DNA of 64,000 nt, taken from the NCBI GenBank assembly GCA_025617745.1, contig CM046858.1, positions 37,713,119-37,777,118 on the forward strand, read 5' to 3'. Shown piece after piece: positions 52,193 through 63,427 of this stretch. Each line of letters starts with the position of its first letter. Positions within the stretch are counted from its first letter, which is position 1. Source of the stretch: Heliocidaris erythrogramma (lineage: Eukaryota > Echinodermata > Echinoidea > Camarodonta > Echinometridae). The position numbers were made by a program, and so were the translations under genes. The notes under the pieces are model-generated. The model was not told the DNA's origin. It searched no databases and saw only the letters and a list, made by a program, of their open reading frames with translations.

Positions 52193-53094
52193 AGGAGAAT
52201 TAACCCCTGATTACAAATTTACTTATATTGGAAGGTGTAATATATTCCTACTTATTGGCCTAAATCATTTTCTAATAAGATATCAGAAAAGGGTATAAAT
52301 AAAGATATTCCAACACTCGGTATCGTCTCCTACTCATTTACATGGGGGCTGCCATTTTCTTGCTGATTTGGAGTTGTACATGAACCATTGAGAAATGTTC
52401 CAGTCAGGAAGATATTTTGAATCCAAATCCTAAATTGATTTTCTTCATTACCTAAAATCCCATATGTGACGAAAAATATAAAGTGGGTTTTTACATGTAT
52501 TATAAAAAGTAAATCTTTATAATGATACTTTTAAATTGTCTGGTTTTGCTTAACAAAAATCTATTTTTCTTGGGTTTGCCAAACAGAGCAGAATATAATA
52601 TATGCAGCATGCATTCTGACTTTTCAAGTCCATTATCCGAAAGCAGGTGAATGCATAGTTTGCCGCTATAGATGCTCAGGGAAGAAGCATCCATAAAATT
52701 TGAATTAATTTGCTCCGTCCCATACGTCCAGTATCGAGAAAATAGATTTCTATTAAGCGAATATCGATTTTCAACAGAAATATATAAGGAAATCTTCAGT
52801 TTAAAAATAAATTGACATATCAATTCTATATTTTTAATCTCAAATGGGTTTTTATTTTGAAAAAGGCAATTGAGCATTTGGATTAAGAAAATCTTCTTGT
52901 ACACATAAACAAAATGGCAGCCCCCATGTGCTGCTAGCAGACGATACATATTGCTAGCAGATGGTAAATTTTGCTCAGAAAATCTTGATTCGTATCGATC
53001 TCGTATATTTTGACGCGAAGCCATATAGTCTAACAAGTAGGAATAAATAACACCTTTGAACACTATCGTCTTTATTTTTGAGCGTAATTCTCCT
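52193..53094. mobile_element. TTAA-flanked non-autonomous DNA transposon, copy 2
   Basis: 902 bp, the same length as copy 1. It starts AGGAGAATTA and ends ATTCTCCT, flanked by TTAA at 52189-52192 and 53095-53098. The flanks CAGTGCTA...TTAA...GCATTTTTCATATCAC join without the element at 51503-51530 in a sister repeat, giving a direct empty site and proving the 4-bp duplication. Inverted ATGGGGGCTGCCATTTT motifs occur at about 52342 and 52912. A long minus-strand frame in the right half has no protein signature and is broken in copy 1. Confidence 0.9.
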
Positions 53095-53098
53095 TTAA

Positions 53099-53716
53099 GC
53101 ATTTTTCATATCACTCTGAATTTCACGTTTTATTAGCTTTCAATTTTCAGTTTATGGTTTCTTTGTTTTTAGCTCGGTATGTACTTTATGTAAATTTAGG
53201 AAATTTAAAACACTCCTTTATTTCTTCCTTTTTTACTTCATTAATTTGCCACATTGATGAGCGTCAAGAACTAAGTCTCCCGTTTAAGCTTCAAGCCGGT
53301 GTTATAATATTGTTTTTATACGAAGAAGAAATCCCGCCAAAAAGGATAGCGGAAAACTTTTGTTGGCCATTGATTTTTATTCAAATATAATGCCTAGGAT
53401 AATCTAATGTAAAAATGGCGACTGGCTATAGCATAATCGTAATAGAATCCCATGACTTGTAGTGGAGTAATTTTAGGAAAATGACCGCACACGAATTGCA
53501 ACAGCAAATATTTAAACTGTTCTAGTGCCATGAATATGACCTCTATGGCATATAAAAAGTCCTAAGGAATCCGAAAACATGTACCGTATTCACGTTTTGC
53601 GTCCAACTTAAACCGACTTGACAGAACAAGTAACTTTGTATATCCTTGATTTTGAACAGCTTATAAGGACGCCCATACATGTAATTACATTTCAAATTGT
53701 ATGTTGTCATGACACA
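53099..53716. repeat. Family A remainder and non-coding flank
   Basis: 53099-53395 continues the family A unit after the TTAA insertion (GCATTTTTCATATCACTCTG onward, then GAGCGTCAAGAACTAAGTCT and CCCGTTTAAGC). From there to 53716 nothing is recognised. Confidence 0.6.
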
Positions 53717-54776
53717 TAAAGCCTTAGTCACAACTGCCCGTACGTTTTTTCAGGACGCACGGTTTCTGCGTTTTTTCGGGGTTGGAAAAAACGTAGAGGT
53801 CCGTGGCAGTTCGCACAGGGAGTATAAGTAGTACCGTGCTTGTGCGGGCTTCATACACAAGGAGCACGTATGTCTTGCAGTTAACGTGCGGCACGCAAGG
53901 CGTCAGTACGCCTCAGTGGGAAATTTAATCGTGAGTTTAACGCGCAAATGCCGTGCGATTTTTATGTGCTCCGTGCAGATGACGCAAGGTTCACGTCCGT
54001 TAATCGCACGTACACCGTACGTGTTGCAAGAACGTACGGGCCTGTTGCGCCACATTCACGCCGGTCGTAGGGTGAAAGCAAGATGAACGTACTAAAACCG
54101 TACGGCGACAGTACGGTCGGCGGTGGATTTCCACCCTCTTAGCCCCGCGTGTTCTCTTCTGACCCCTGCCTTTTGCTCCAGGCATTGTGATTCAAGAGTC
54201 AGTCCTGATTTAGAAAATGTCTTGAAGAAACGTCGGACCCCCTGAAGACCCTGAAAATTCAGAGTGAAAGTGTGGGAACTCTGTTGCCCGCACGGTTTTT
54301 ATACCGACCCCAAATTGGCCGTACGTTGCACGCACGTGTTTGCATGCGCCGTGGGTGGGACACACGAAGCACGCAAGTCACACGCACGTTTTCAGCTATG
54401 ATTGGATACCAGCGTAACACGCACGTGGCTCGCAAGGAGCGCATGCGCACTTGCGTGACCATCACATGCGTGCCTCGTGAGTGCTGCCTGCGGTATTTTA
54501 CCCCCAGCAAACGTGCGAACCACTCACGCTATTCGCACTACCCTCTTGCGGAGACTGAGTGTTCATTACGTCCTGTCCACGGGCTGCCTGTCGTAGCGAG
54601 AACGCAGAAAATAATGTGCATACACATTTTCGGCCTACGGCTTTAGTGTGCTGTCTGCGAACTCGAAATTCCGTACGAACAACCTGCGTCCCCCTTGCGT
54701 TTTCCCAAATTTCTGCCCGTAAACCACCCGTAAACCACCCGTGCAAACCCGTACGGGCAGTTGTGACTAAGGCTTT
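53717..54776. mobile_element. CGTACG-rich TIR element (1,060 bp)
   Basis: The left end TAAAGCCTTAGTCACAACTG continuing CCCGTACG is matched exactly by CGTACGGGCAGTTGTGACTA continuing AGGCTTTA at the right, TIRs of 28 bp. The interior is GC- and CpG-rich, unlike its surroundings, and full of CGTACG, GCACGT and ACGCAC words in both orientations, with a small tandem (CCCGTAAACCA) near 54717. No transposase is present; frames are open on both strands from composition only. It is a non-autonomous DNA transposon with dense subterminal repeats. Confidence 0.8.
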
Positions 54777-55680
54777 AGGTGGAATATTCTCGCCACACCA
54801 TCGACAAAGGAACATGAGCCATTGGGAATGGAAAGCTTCCCTGCCATTATACCATTACCTACACTCTTGATACATTTTCATACATTAGACGAATCTAATT
54901 TCAAAGAGATGGGCCGAATATAGGAATGCCTGTTTTGACCAAACGACTTCTGTACCCTTAGCCAAATCGCAATTATCTGGCATGATAAACAGCCTCAGAA
55001 AGCAAATATCTTTTCCTTCTTTCACAACAATTGCTTTTATGAAATAAAGAGTATAAATGGTGAGTAATGTCGATGGAAAATGTAAGTGTGCCGTCCTTAC
55101 GAGTGTCTATCAGCGAATGAGCTTTCAGTGAGCGACTACCCCGCCCCCCCCCCCCCCCCCCCCCCTCGGAGGTCGAAGGGACCGCATGCGTGTTCCCAAA
55201 ATCTCCGGTAAAGGGGTACTTTTGGGGCGACACAATCCGGCCCGTGAATTGTAAAAAAGGGGGTGTTTTTTATCTTTCACCCGGAGATTTCATTAAAAAA
55301 GGGGGTGTTTTTCTTTTTCTCTCTCTCTCTCTTCGACACCTGAGAAATTAAAAAAGGGGGGGGGGGGGTCATGAGATTTTCATTTTTGTTTGGTTTCTTA
55401 TGACTGCACTGAGTTCTGAGATACTATTTTGAACATAAAAAATATCTCTTCCAAGGTATTGTAATGACAGCTTACTTGGGAGGGGGGTTGGTGTCTGTCC
55501 TGAGATATGGGGTTGGAATGAGAGCTCACCTGAGATAGGGGGGTTCATTGAACAGTGTTCTGAATTTAGGGGGGTCTCCAAGGCAGGAAAAGCCCGCGCA
55601 AAGCCCGCAATAGGGGGGTTCAGAAATTTTGGCAGCCCTGAGATAGGGGGTGCTTTCAAAGGGAGGGAACAAGCATACGC
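54777..55680. other. Non-coding, G/C-tract rich
   Basis: No gene. Poly-C at about 55143-55166 and a series of AGGGGGGTT-type words (55240-55650: 'aaaaagggggtgttttt', 'gagataggggggttc', 'ttaggggggtctcc') form a diverged G-rich minisatellite of loosely repeated sentences. Confidence 0.5.
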
Positions 55681-55689
55681 GTACCCTAA

Positions 55690-56240
55690 ATAATACTGAG
55701 TGGAAACAAATAAAACAAGTTAAAACAAAATAATGATAAAAATAGTATTGGTACAACGTTTGTAATGACAATATGATTAGTTGAAGAAAAAAATGAATGG
55801 AGATTGGGCATGTAGTGGAAAAGCCAAGAGGTGGGCTTGTTAAATCGCACACACCCATGCAGAACATCTGGATTATTTAAATAATTACTGTAAGAATGTG
55901 GCAAGTACCGAGTAATGAAAATTAGATAAAACTTAAAACACTTAAACACTTAAGAGAAACAGGACAAAACAAACAAGAAAAGCTGGTCGTTTCTAAGTAA
56001 TCAATAATTGATTAATAGAAACTGTTTATATTGTCTTTTAAATGTATTATTAAATTGTGTATTATATATGCTTTAGTCCAAATCATTCCATAAAGTAGGG
56101 CCGGTGTGTCGAATTGAATGTCTTGATCTATCATTTGAGAAGGACCACCTGTGAAATTGATTAAACGATCTAGTATAGTGGCTGTGAATGTTAGAATTAA
56201 TTGAGAACATAATAATTAAACATGGTGACATATCAAATTA
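55690..56240 (-). pseudogene. LINE 3' terminal fragment
   Basis: The minus strand reads RHSIRHTGPTLWNDLD, then a stop and NTFKRQYKQFLLINY, resembling the C-terminal block of CR1/L2 ORF2 (RxTGPxLWNxL...FKxxxKxxLL), followed by an AT-rich 3' region. No RT core is left. It is short and broken, so only the general class is offered. Confidence 0.5.
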
Positions 56241-57950
56241 AAGAAACTTAAATTTCTTGCTACCACATTCCATTGTCTTGTTGCTGATTTTGTGTGAATT
56301 TTTATCATTTTTCCCCAAAATATGAATTGCTTTAAATTACATTTTTGTCCATATTTCAAAAGCCCTTATGACTAATGACTTGAAACTTTTGGAAAAACTG
56401 CCACAATATATGGTAAATATGCTGTAAAAGTTACAAGTTCGCTGCTTTTCTGGCAAAACAGTTACAGCGCTCTAAATTTATCACTTTGATTTTGGCTGAA
56501 GATTGAAAAATTGGTTGCTTAGGGCTGCCTTCTCCAGATAGCAACGATAACATTGTGAGGTGTAGAATCAAATATTTCACCATCAATTGCTATCGGCGTG
56601 CAGACGAATATTTTAATACCAAGTGTGATGTCGGATAACGCATTTTGATCATATTTCATTGATAAATAACTCCTTATTGCTATGACCAGCATGATCAGAT
56701 GATGATGTAAAAGTGCCTTTCAACGGATGATATGTGTGTACAAAACCAATACTGTTGGTCCAATAATACATGATATGAGATCTGGTTTAAACTTTCAAGT
56801 AATACTAATAGTCATGAAATGTACATACTGAATGATGGGGTTCAAAACATGCACCCCACACCCCTCCCTTCAGAAACCATTTTAAGACTACATGTACATT
56901 GATACGTAAAATGATTTCAAGGACAGTCATGATAACTGATGATAGTGGGGTTTAGAACTTGAACCACACGCTCCTCCCCCTTGCCATGACATGTTCATGC
57001 ACCCCCTCCCCCTACACCCCGGCGTTATTTTTTAGTATAAAACAATCTTCATTAAGTACATAGTTATGGAAAATAGATCAATAGGTCGAAGAGTCTTGAC
57101 AACTCATTTAAAATCGTATGGTAAAGGGGAAAAATCGGTCAATGCCTTACCTTTCTTGCCCTCCCCCTTGTCTTAAATTTGATTTATATCAATATCTACA
57201 AGAATTGTTTTATAGAACAAACCAATTTAGGTCATCAGTAAAATAGATGAGACCTGGATTCAAGTGTTAGACATTATTTAATCTCCACAACATGTAGATA
57301 CGTGGTAGTAAGTATCCCCGCACCCTGCCCCTTCCCCTCAATGACATTTCCTTGCTCCCCCCCCCCCCCCCATCCCTTCCCCCATTCCCATTAAAAAAAA
57401 AACCGAAGTACGATATGAGTCTTTATATCATTTTGGTTATTAGGGAACATGTCTGCCTATATCCTACCCTTCTTGCCCACTAGCTCCCCTCCCCTGTAAA
57501 GTTGTACCCAAATCGATATCCACAAGAAAAAATGTTTTATACCCCCCCCCAAAAAAAAAAAAAAAAAAAAAAAATTATAATAATAAAAAAAAAAAAATAA
57601 AATAAAATAAATAAATAACAAATCTAAAATAAATAAAAAATACCCAAAAAAATAATAAACTTAAAAAAATAAAAAAACAAGTAACAAATAAAAAGAAGAA
57701 GAAAAAGAAGAATACAACAACCCCAATCAACAAATTTTGGTATTAGTAAAATAATGGGGGAATCAAAAGATACAACAGATTTAAACTCCCAGACGTGTAG
57801 ATACTGGACGGTTTTGGGCAGGGGCATCCAAGACCATTTTTTTTTTCAAATAGCATCAAATATGCATCAAAGTGTAATTGATGCAAACTGAAGAGTATTT
57901 AAAGAGGAAACTTTTCACAAATTTCCTACGTTCCTGCCCCTACCCCTGCT
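56241..57950. other. Non-coding, low complexity
   Basis: No gene is seen. Pyrimidine-rich phrases with CCCCTCCCCC recur from 56860 to 57500, poly-C lies at 57357-57371, and an A-rich block with AATAA units runs from 57540 to 57720. Some phrases repeat loosely about every 200-240 bp ('cccctccccctt...', 'aatcgatatccacaagaa' near 57510 and 'atcaatatctacaagaatt' near 57190), suggesting an old tandem repeat. Confidence 0.5.
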
Positions 57951-58240
57951 TAAAGAAGAATGAAACTCAACATACATTAGCTGATAATCATGTGGAAAAT
58001 TGTCAGCCTGTTCAAAATATCTTGAATATACTCTGATTTGATTACTCAGTAAGGAGAACAGTCTTTCTAAAGTTTGCAGATTTCTTGCTAGATATTATCC
58101 CATGGGTGCTGCCATTTTGAAAAAATTGTGATGTCATTGCGGTACATGTCCATTTACTTGTACACAATGGATACGATGTTGCATAATGAATAGCTATTGT
58201 ACAACTAAAGCCACCCATGCAAACTTCAACATGGCGCCGA
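57951..58240. mobile_element. Truncated inverted relative of the 6738-7432 element
   Basis: It starts TAAAGAAGAATGAAACTC, a decayed TTAA-family end, and matches the reverse complement of about 7150-7436 over its whole length (TTTGCAGATTTCTTGCTAGA, CCATGGGTGCTGCCATTTTG, AATAGCTATTGTACAACTAA). It is cut at about 58240, where LINE G begins. Confidence 0.65.
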
Positions 58241-59437
58241 CGGGAACTGACGTGTAGCTTAGTAGCTCTCTGCCAACACCCATTCTATTTTCGAATTTGA
58301 GTATTTTCCTACACCTACAATCTACTTTTATGGATTGAAGCGGTTCAGCATATCTACTGTCCTAACAACTTGATTCAAACAACATATTTTGCGGTATTTC
58401 ACAGCCACATTTCGCAACTATTTGACTTCAAGTTTCAACTTTCACCTACAAGGAAAGACGGCCATGATGATGACACGACGTACGCGAACAAACGCACCGA
58501 AGCCTTCCCAACAACATGCAGCCGCGGCCGAAGCAGCAGCGGACGCCGATGATTCACTGGAAGAGCCCCGCCCTAACCCTCCACAGTCGCAACCTACATG
58601 TACGCTAAGCAGACCTCAACAACAGCATCTCCGAGTTCAAGTCCTTCATTTCTTCCAAGCTTGATAGAATCTCCGCGGATGTGGCAACCATTAATAAAAG
58701 GTTCACCGACCTCGAAGTAAGTGTAACTTTTAACGCGGAAAAAATCAAGGAAATTGAAGATCAGAAGCTACCTGAAGTGAAAGATTCTACTCAGAAAATG
58801 CTGAAATCTTTTGAAAATAAAATAATTTCTCTTGAAATCTACAATCGGAAATCCAACCTCCTTTTCTACGGTCTCAATCAGGATGAAAATGCGAATGTGT
58901 ATGAGGTCTTGAAGGGGCTTTTGTTACCCTTGGTCTTGACGACGCCCCGAATATTGCTATCGCCAACGCTCATCGACTACCACGCTCAGTGACCAGACCA
59001 TCCAGCGCGGACCCATCCCCATCATTGCGCGATTCTGCTATATGAAAGACAGGAACGCCGTATTAGTTGCATTCGAGAGCCAGCAGAAGAACCGTGCAAA
59101 GGCAGCCGCTACACCAGGCAACGCCCAACCCGAACCACACCCCCACTCGCGGCTGACCGTTAGAACGGATCTTCCACCTTCCATGAAGAGTCGTCGCGCT
59201 TCCCTCGCCAAAGAAGCATATAAAATGCGTAAAGAACAAGGGCTTTCTACACGAATCTGGTTAGAGGTACGGAAGTTTGCTTACAGTCGAGGGAAAAAGG
59301 CATATCGAAGTGGACTGATTACAAGGACCAGTAGACTTTCAGCACTCTGCTTTTCACCCGTGAATACGGTACTGACTGTTGTCTTTTATTACTTTGTTAT
59401 ATTATATTATGCTATTATAACTGCTGCAAAAGTTTGA
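58240..59437 (+). pseudogene. LINE G ORF1 (coiled coil, RRM-like, CTD), frameshifted
   Basis: Three successive frames make one ORF1-type protein. 58389-58660 carries the N-terminal low-complexity part (Ala/Pro/Gln-rich). 58640-58920 carries a heptad-rich coiled coil (DLNNSISEFKSFISSKLDRI through KMLKSFENKI), then LEIYNRKSNLLFYGLN, the RRM-like start. 59040-59330 carries IARFCYMKDRNAVLVAFESQ, LTVRTDLPPSMKSRRASLAK and EAYKMRKEQGLSTRIW, the C-terminal RNA-binding domain. This is an L1-type ORF1p (nucleic-acid chaperone) layout, also found in some CR1-group elements. Frameshifts near 58610 and 58915 inactivate it. The upstream 58240-58388 is likely 5' UTR. Confidence 0.75.
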
Positions 59438-59885
59438 AGTTGTGATCCGGTGTGATCTCTTCTTCTTTGATATAAAAAAATGGAGATACTACATTGTAAC
59501 ATGCAACTCGTGGTTATTTGCATGCTTTAGTAATTATTTTATTCTCTCAACTCTCAAAGTAAGGAATTGACTATTTCATGTAAGTACTATACTATTGATA
59601 ATATTTAACAATTAGAAGCTAGAAATTCAGATGCTCCAATCTCTTGATCCAATTATGTTATCATTACTCATATTATTTATAATCTCAACCCTGACATTTT
59701 GGGTTATGGCAGATACCTCATATTCTGTTTGAATGCCTCTATTTGTTCAAGATTTCCAGATAGAAAGCATTCTAAGTTTCTTTATTTTATTAAGTTGCTC
59801 TATACCTTTTGATGGTTTCATGTACCTCAACTGACCATCTTTATTAAACAACTGTTGTACCTTAATAAGTGTTACTCGGAGATGT
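59438..59885. other. LINE G spacer between ORF1 and ORF2
   Basis: AT-rich sequence with no frame. It separates the ORF1 stop near 59437 from the endonuclease start near 59886; such spacers exist in two-ORF LINEs. Confidence 0.5.
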
Positions 59886-60776
59886 ATGGATTTATCTATG
59901 GCTGATGATATTAATTCCATTACACGTCCAAATGTTAGATGTGAATATTATTTACCTGCTGAGTTCAAGACTAGATTTCAGAATAAAGGTCAATCACATA
60001 GTTTTTTGCATATGAATGCTCGCAGTCTGGCTAAGAATTTTGATGATGTACAGTTGCTCCTTTATTTTCTGTTGTAGGTATTAGCGAAACCTGGCTCCAT
60101 TCTTATTCACCTCCTTTGTATGACATTCCAAATTATTCACTGCTACGCTGTGACATATTGGAAGGGAGGGGGGGAGGAGTTGCTTTTTATGTCAATAATG
60201 CTTTGTCTTTTAACCTCCGCTCTGACCTTTCTTTCAGTCATAAGAGTGCGGAGTTGCTTTTCATCGAAATTGATTCTTGTCTTTCCGGGAAAAATGATGT
60301 AATTTGTATTTTATATAGACCCCCAAATACTGATAAGAAACTCTTTTTAGAGGAATTTGATAATCTGCTACACAAACTAAATCGTGAAAATAAAAATATT
60401 CATTTTAACATTGACTTGCTCTGTGACAACGACATTACTGATTATTTTAATACGCTATTAATGTTCATTCTATGTTTTCTACAATTTCAAAACCAACGAG
60501 AATAGATGTGAATACCAGTACTCTAATCGATAACATATTTACCAATGTTTCTGATTATAATATTGAAGCAGGGCTCGTTTATTCTGAAATTTCAGATCAT
60601 TTGCCCGTTTTCTTGCTCTTTTCCAATTGTATTGAAATTAAAATTAAAAAGAAAACGGTTGAAGTTCGTAAATTTACAGAAGATAATATTGCCAAGTTGA
60701 AATCTGATTTAGTGTCGGAAACGTGGAGTGACGTCTTAATTTACAGCAATAAATCAATGTATCTACCTATTTGCTA
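59886..60776 (+). pseudogene. LINE G endonuclease domain, frameshifted and truncated
   Basis: Broken frames read SHSFLHMNARSLAKNFDDVQ, GISETWLHSYSPP, ILEGRGGGVAFYVNNAL, CILYRPPNTDKKLF, then SKPTRIDVNTSTLIDNIF and EISDHLPVFLLF. This is the APE-type endonuclease of CR1/L2-like LINEs in the usual motif order, with frame changes near 60075 and 60430-60480; the GDFN-type motif is degraded (HFNIDLL). The reading stops at about 60776 where GC-rich DIRS-like sequence begins, and no RT follows, so the DIRS-like element has probably inserted here or the LINE was deleted. Confidence 0.75.
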
Positions 60777-61650
60777 GTTTCCCAAACTGTGCCGTCATTC
60801 GAGAAAAGCTAAGTCAAAACGCGCACGCCCTGCCCGCGTGTGTTCCCCGTCCACCAATCATGATCGCGCAGCCGCCATGCTCTTCCTCTTCCTTTCTCGC
60901 CCGTCAGAGAAGTGACATCTATGAGCTAAGTCTTAGCCTAAATTGCGAGATTTTTACTTCCAAAAGCGTTTTTGGTTGCTATTCGCAATAAAAATTCCGT
61001 TCACCGAGCTTTTACACACTTTTTGGTGTATCGGACTTTTCCTAAGTCAACCTCCTTCACGGTATTTTAATCAAATTATTTTGCCGTTTTTCTTCCCCTT
61101 CTGGGCATTACACACAGACGGTGTCTAGTACGCCACGTCGGGCTCTTCCCCCGTGTCTGTAGGTGGTTGATTCAACGCGCTTAGACAAGCGGTTTTATCA
61201 GAACGTTGTGTTCTCCGTAATAGGAGTTTATTCCCACTCTGTATTGTGAGTTGGTTGTTGTTGTTTTCAGGCATGTCGAAGTCTCCGTCTCGTACGGCTA
61301 GTGTTTCCCCAGTGGGACTCGCCTAGCCTTGGGAGGGTTGGCTGCAAGAGGTTCATCTCGCACCAATGTTATCTTCCCCGGAGCTTCGACTGTAGGTAAG
61401 TAAGGGCCTACCTCGTGTGAGGCTCGCCCCGTGATGAGTTCGTCGTCTGTATTGACAACCAACTCATGCGGGATGAACCGGAAGAGTGAGTGCCGCACTA
61501 GGCCAATATCTCTCTCCGGGATAAAGACAATGTATAACGGGGAGAGTGAGTGCCTCACTAGGCCAATACCTCTCGCCGATAAAACTGTGGGCAGTACCCC
61601 AACCCGCAGTTCGTCTCGCTCGAGTGACACTTCCCGCTCTCTAGCCACAG
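60777..61650 (+). mobile_element. DIRS-like element, 5' region and broken start of ORF1
   Basis: Composition changes sharply to GC-rich. A start-like ATG at 61273 (MSKSPSRTASVSPVGLA) runs into a stop; frame-shifted continuation gives LGGLAARGSSRTNVIFPG and then SSSVLTTNSCGMNRKSECRT. A 20-bp-scale duplication (GAGTGAGTGCCGCACTAGGC at 61485 and GAGTGAGTGCCTCACTAGGC at 61543) is present. I infer the left untranslated region and gag-like ORF1 start of a DIRS-type retrotransposon; terminal repeats could not be confirmed because the right end is outside the window. Confidence 0.5.
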
Positions 61651-62716
61651 ATGTGTTCGCTCAGGGGTCGGCTCCTTTTATCTCCGCACGCTTCTAATCC
61701 AAGCAAAGCGGGTAAGAGTAAAAGGAGTCGTGATCTTCCTAATGTACCCAGTGCAGGGTTTACTACGGCGCCAGTTTCAAAGGGTAAAGGGAGCGGTAAT
61801 CATGCTCGCCTGCCCAAGAAACGTAAGCGCCAGAGTCCTGCCCTGCCGGCCGGCGGGGCGGACTCTCTCCCCACGACATCGACCGCGTCTTCACCAACTG
61901 TGTCAGGGGAGGCCAAGAAGAAGCGGGTTAGCCCTCCGAGGGCGACTATTTCTTCTGAGTCGGGCGTCTCCCATGCACTTCTGAATTATCTGAAGATCAT
62001 TGTGGAAAGAGTGGTTGGTCGGACTCTATGTCCGTACCAACACCACACCTGTGTGACTCCAACCCCCCCCCCCCCCCCCCCTAGGGGAGGGGGATACCTG
62101 TACCCGGTTTCGGATCCGGTTCGGTTACCGGTTCCGGTTCGGATACCGGATCCGGTTCCCGAATCCGGTTTTACCGATTATCCGGCAAGGAACGCTGGTT
62201 TTCCCTTGGTTTCCACCACTGTTTCCATTGGATTCCTCTGCTCAGGTTCCTCTGCTCAGGTATCCGGCTCAGTGCTGTTGGGTCCAACACACATGAGTCT
62301 TTCCGCCCCTCTTCGGGCGTCTCCCGACCACGTTCAGCTTTTGATTGTCCGGTCGGGGCTGCTCCCCTTCCAGCGGCACTTGGTGCTCCGCCTGGGGAGG
62401 AATCCTGGGACTGCCTAAACCGCCCTTCTTGGGATCAGGCTTCGCAGTCGGGATTCTCGGCGGATGATGCCTCTTCACAGGCTGAGGTTACGCCCCAGAC
62501 CTTTCGGGCCCTGGCGGTAGATACTCAAGCCCTGCTGGAGAAATATCTTCCCGACACGTATTTACCGAGTGTCGGGTCGATTCGGGACATCCGTCTCTCC
62601 TTTTCAAAGGTGAGCGTCCCTCCAAGGGCATCCCTCTTACAGAGGACTTTAAGCGAGTCTACAATGACTTCTCTTCACAGCCTCCTTCCCTTCTTGGTAA
62701 GGCTCGTCCCCTGGCC
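61651..62716 (+). pseudogene. DIRS-like ORF1 N-terminal half (frame broken)
   Basis: Open frame from 61651 with basic, Ser/Pro-rich sequence (GKSKRSRDLPNVPSAGFTTA, LPKKRKRQSPALPAG), as in gag-like ORF1 proteins of DIRS elements. At 62063-62079 a poly-C tract and at 62090-62175 a CCGGTTCCGG-type minisatellite interrupt it. Beyond this, another frame reads PSWDQASQSGFSADDASSQA, FRALAVDTQALLEKYLPDTY and SIRDIRLSFSKV, continuing toward the frame that starts at 62717. Confidence 0.55.
62090..62175. repeat. Short CCGGTTCCGGAT minisatellite
   Basis: Repeated and inverted GGATCCGG, GGTTCGG and GGTTCCGG words within the DIRS-like ORF1, directly after a poly-C tract. Confidence 0.7.
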
Positions 62717-63427
62717 ATGGATTTCACCTTCTCCCAGCAAGACACTCTCGATTTCTTTACGAGAAAGTCTTGTTCCAGTGACCTCATTCATGTAGGTGGC
62801 AGACTTGGTGTCAACTTTAAGAGTACAGGTTACACCAAAGCGGAGAAGTTCCCGAACCTGATGGAAGCCCATTCCAGGTCTGGCCTGAGACTGACTGCCT
62901 ACTTGGGTACGCTCCTTTCCTTTCGGGCTAGTGGCCAGGAACTCCAGATGTCTGATTCGGACATTCTGTTAGACGAAACCCTCTTGTCTTTGACGGGCTC
63001 GGTGTGGTCGGAGCTGTCTGTTACGGCAGCGCTAGCCACCAATGCTAGGAGGAAGCTTGCTCTTTCCTCTCTTGGCATTGCGGACGGGGACATACCTCCC
63101 CGTTTGGCCAGTGTTCCCCACTCCGGTCAACACCTCTTTGGAGGTAAGGTGACTGGGGTGACTGAAGTGATCCAACAAGTTGAATCACGTAAGCAGGCGG
63201 CGGAACTTTCCAAACGCCTTAAGTCCTCGGCTCCGAAGTCGCAGGCTAACGTTCCACCCCCTCGACGCGGTGTTACTTCCGGCTATCAGCCCACTCGTGC
63301 ACCGCAAGTTCAGCCCAGTGCTCCACTCTCGTTTGGAGCCAAGGCGGAGCCTGCTCCTCGAGGTAGGAAGAAGGCCCGAGGTCGCGGTCTGGGCCGTGGT
63401 TCGGCCCACGATTCGCGGCGAGTTTGA
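62717..63427 (+). CDS. DIRS-like ORF1 (gag-like) C-terminal half
   Basis: A 236-aa frame: MDFTFSQQDTLDFF, then TKAEKFPNLMEAHSRSGLRL, LSLTGSVWSELSVTAALATN and ARRKLALSSLGI, followed by a basic Pro/Arg/Gly-rich tail (RGRKKARGRGLGRGS). The Gly/Arg-rich tail and position directly before a DIRS-type RT fit the ORF1 of DIRS retrotransposons, thought to bind the RNA genome. In-frame reading extends upstream of the chosen Met (SESTMTSL is in another frame; DFKRVYNDFSSQPPSLLGKA is in this one), so the true start lies further 5'. It ends at TGA 63425-63427, overlapping the RT frame. Confidence 0.65.
   Translation: MDFTFSQQDTLDFFTRKSCSSDLIHVGGRLGVNFKSTGYTKAEKFPNLMEAHSRSGLRLTAYLGTLLSFRASGQELQMSDSDILLDETLLSLTGSVWSELSVTAALATNARRKLALSSLGIADGDIPPRLASVPHSGQHLFGGKVTGVTEVIQQVESRKQAAELSKRLKSSAPKSQANVPPPRRGVTSGYQPTRAPQVQPSAPLSFGAKAEPAPRGRKKARGRGLGRGSAHDSRRV

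Noticed and set aside
52500..53102. 200-codon minus-strand frame in the TTAA element
   Set aside because: The same DNA in the sister copy (431-1332) is interrupted by stops and the peptide matches no transposase motif, so it is a chance frame.
54259..54870. Frames of 83-124 codons in the CGTACG-rich element
   Set aside because: Both strands are open because of composition, and the element is non-autonomous by its TIR structure.
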